The notes below the pieces were generated by a model. It was not told the DNA's origin and did no database searches. It saw nothing but the letters and a program-made list of their open reading frames with translations. Of a stretch of DNA of 64,000 bases, positions 62,410 through 64,000 are shown piece by piece. The stretch covers positions 124,001 to 188,000 of the forward strand of contig NZ_JFKE01000005.1 in assembly GCF_000647975.1 (NCBI RefSeq). Direction: 5' to 3'. Origin of the DNA: Actibacterium mucosum KCTC 23349. GTDB taxonomy: Bacteria; Pseudomonadota; Alphaproteobacteria; Rhodobacterales; Rhodobacteraceae. The number at the start of each line of letters is the position of its first letter. Positions within the stretch are counted from its first letter, which is position 1. The translations under genes and the position numbers were made by a program.

Positions 62410-63603
62410 TTACCCTTTCACCGCTTTCACGATCTTCTCGGCGCCGTCTTTCAGGTCGTCCGCCGCGATCACGTTCAGGCCCGAGGTGGCGATGATCTCT
62501 TTGCCTTTTTCCACGTTGGTGCCTTCCAGCCGCACAACGAGAGGCACTTGCAGACCCACCTCTTTCACCGCGGCGATCACGCCCTCGGCGATCACGTCAC
62601 AGCGCATGATGCCGCCAAAGATGTTCACCAGGATACCCTTCACGTTGGGGTCCGAGGTGATGATCTTGAAGGCTTCGGTCACTTTTTCCTTGGTGGCGCC
62701 GCCGCCCACGTCCAGGAAGTTGGCCGGTTCCGCACCATACAGCTTGATGATGTCCATCGTCGCCATGGCCAGGCCCGCGCCGTTCACCATACAGCCGATC
62801 TCGCCATCCAGCGCGATATAGTTCAGGTCGTATTTCGACGCTTCCAGCTCTTTGGGGTCTTCCTCGGTGGTGTCGCGCAGTTCGGCGACATCGCGCTGGC
62901 GGTACATGGCGTTGCCGTCAAACCCCAGCTTGGCGTCCAGAACCTTCAGCTCGTTGCCGGGCATCACGATCAGCGGGTTGATCTCCAGCATCTCCATGTC
63001 CTTCTCGACGAAGGCTTTATAGAGGGTGCCCATCAGCGCCACGCATTGCTTGACGGCCGCGCCTTCCAGACCCAGCGCAAAGGCGATGCGGCGGCCGTGA
63101 TAAGGCATATAGCCGGTGGCCGGATCAACGCTGAACGACAGGATCTTTTCGGGGGTCGAGGCCGCAACCTCTTCGATGTCCATGCCGCCTTCGGTCGAGC
63201 AGACGAACGACACGCGGCTGGTCTGACGATCCACCAGCAGGGCAAGGTACAGCTCGCGATCGATGTCGCTGCCTTCTTCGATATAGATGCGGTTGACCTG
63301 CTTGCCCACGGGGCCGGTCTGGTGCGTGACCAGCGTGCGGCCCAGCATCTTTTTGGCTTCTTCGGCGGCTTCTTCTACCGATTTGGCCAGACGCACGCCG
63401 CCTTTTTCACCAGCTTCGGCTTCCTTGAAGCTGCCTTTGCCGCGGCCACCTGCGTGAATTTGCGCCTTGACCACCCAAAGCGGGCCGCCCAGCTCGCCAG
63501 CAGCGGTTTTGGCATCTTCGGCTTTCAGTACAACGCGACCATCCGAAACCGGGGCACCGTAGTCACGCAGCAGGGCCTTTGCCTGGTATTCATGAATGTT
63601 CAT
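62410..63603 (-). CDS. sucC: Succinyl-CoA synthetase beta subunit
   Basis: The 397-residue ATP-grasp subunit begins [19 protein letters not shown]. It shows [23 protein letters not shown] with metal ligands, and [21 protein letters not shown] with [19 protein letters not shown] at the CoA-facing end. It is the first gene of the suc operon, about 110 bp downstream of twin TGTGATCACA palindromes. Confidence 0.96.
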   Translation of the reverse strand: MNIHEYQAKALLRDYGAPVSDGRVVLKAEDAKTAAGELGGPLWVVKAQIHAGGRGKGSFKEAEAGEKGGVRLAKSVEEAAEEAKKMLGRTLVTHQTGPVGKQVNRIYIEEGSDIDRELYLALLVDRQTSRVSFVCSTEGGMDIEEVAASTPEKILSFSVDPATGYMPYHGRRIAFALGLEGAAVKQCVALMGTLYKAFVEKDMEMLEINPLIVMPGNELKVLDAKLGFDGNAMYRQRDVAELRDTTEEDPKELEASKYDLNYIALDGEIGCMVNGAGLAMATMDIIKLYGAEPANFLDVGGGATKEKVTEAFKIITSDPNVKGILVNIFGGIMRCDVIAEGVIAAVKEVGLQVPLVVRLEGTNVEKGKEIIATSGLNVIAADDLKDGAEKIVKAVKG

Positions 63604-63710
63604 GAACTTTTCCCTTCATTAGAGCTCTCCGGACCCGGATAAGCACGAAATATCAAGCCAGCAAAGGGATTCGGAAAAGTTAGCGCTATATTGGTCAATC
63701 TTTTTGCATT

Positions 63711-63743
63711 TTGTGATCACAAGCTAAAAAAGTGTGATCACAA
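63711..63743. promoter_or_regulatory. Twin TGTGATCACA palindromes upstream of sucC
   Basis: ttgtgatcacaa (63711-63722) and tgtgatcacaa (63733-63743) have the same 10-bp perfect palindrome, spaced 21 bp centre to centre (two DNA turns). They lie 108-140 bp before sucC in an otherwise AT-rich gap with no gene (63604-63857). The layout suggests cooperative binding by a regulator of the suc operon. It is not a CRP site, which needs six bases between half-sites. Confidence 0.6.
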
Positions 63744-63857
63744 CGTGGAATTTCGTGTTTCCAAACTGGTGACGGACTGGGCATCGGTTCACCCTTTTTG
63801 ACACCAAAACCGGTGAATTGCGTCGTTTTCTGGTGGCTTGCGGCCTCAAATCGCGCG

Positions 63858-64000
63858 TTAAACTAACAGGTCATTGTCGCGCAGTGACGACTCGAATGCG
63901 GTCTTGTTGCAAAGGTCAAACCTGTCGCCAGTCCGGTTGGCGGTCACGATGCGGTCGCATCTGAAGGTACGCGGGGCGTTACGCAAACGGTCGTGGGCAA
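63858..64000 (-). CDS. C-terminus of a probable WYL-domain regulator (partial)
   Basis: A minus-strand frame enters from the right edge and ends at the stop at 63858-63860, giving about 46 residues: AHDRLRNAPRTFRCDRI followed by VTANRTGDRFDLC and SSLRDNDLLV. An H-x-R-x-A-x-R-T-F-R-x-D-R-I segment is typical of the WYL ligand domain (usually CHLR...RTFRLDRI) of HTH regulators. The start is outside the window. Confidence 0.5.
   Translation of the reverse strand, partial: AHDRLRNAPRTFRCDRIVTANRTGDRFDLCNKTAFESSLRDNDLLV

Noticed and set aside
63711-63743. CRP/FNR binding site upstream of sucC
   Set aside because: The half-sites are directly joined (TGTGATCACA) rather than separated by the spacing those regulators require.

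Overview
The window looks like chromosomal DNA of a marine-type alphaproteobacterium of the Rhodobacterales (Roseobacter group). The basis is high GC with strong third-position G/C bias, a 2-oxoglutarate dehydrogenase/succinyl-CoA synthetase operon in the order sucC-sucD-sucA-sucB-lpd, a tRNA-Tyr next to an rlmB-type rRNA methyltransferase, a dispersed histidine gene set, and families I associate with this order (DUF1523, DUF2147, ALDH16, FkbH-ACP). This is family recognition from translated sequence; no database search was possible.

Layout. 0-4 kb: the edge of a DUF1835-like gene, a GNAT acetyltransferase lying between two direct copies of the 3' end and terminator of an exported phytase-like esterase gene, then that gene. 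4-15.8 kb: a long one-strand catabolic cluster. It reads, in transcription order, solute-binding protein, aldo/keto reductase, two permeases, a fused double ATPase, aldehyde dehydrogenase, two SDR dehydrogenases, a cupin, a P1-family hydrolase and gabD. It looks like uptake and stepwise oxidation of an unidentified compound. 16-17.7 kb: panB-panC. 17.8-19.1 kb: an M20 amidohydrolase. 19.3-26.5 kb: a tightly coupled operon of mostly unnamed proteins around one AAA+ ATPase (coiled-coil protein, small membrane proteins, DUF6638-like and DUF1523 proteins); this is the best candidate here for an undescribed system. 26.6-31.6 kb: SDR, ALDH16 and deoC with two orphan small genes.

31.8-35.3 kb: a FkbH-type HAD protein fused to an acyl carrier domain through a seven-residue tandem-repeat linker encoded by a 21-bp DNA repeat, beside an alpha/beta hydrolase and a VOC protein. 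35.4-37.7 kb: UxaA-type dehydratase and a divergent GntR regulator. 37.7-44.95 kb: a degraded island ending at the 3' side of tRNA-Tyr. It carries MobC/relaxase remnants, broken dehydrogenase and lactonase-like fragments, a sugar ABC operon whose FGGY kinase has decayed, an MsAcT-like SGNH hydrolase, a ROK regulator and IS3 fragments.

45-54.2 kb: rlmB, a CoA-binding protein, an RTX protein with a lysozyme-like N-terminus, and hisE, hisF, hisA, hisH and hisB interleaved with unrelated genes. One unknown gene is welded between hisF and hisE by 4-base overlaps. 54.3-63.6 kb: the suc/lpd operon, carrying two orphan genes (a lipoprotein and a membrane protein) and twin palindromes upstream. The window ends in the C-terminus of a probable WYL-type regulator. 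A recurring theme is small, less GC-biased orphan genes lodged in the seams of core operons.
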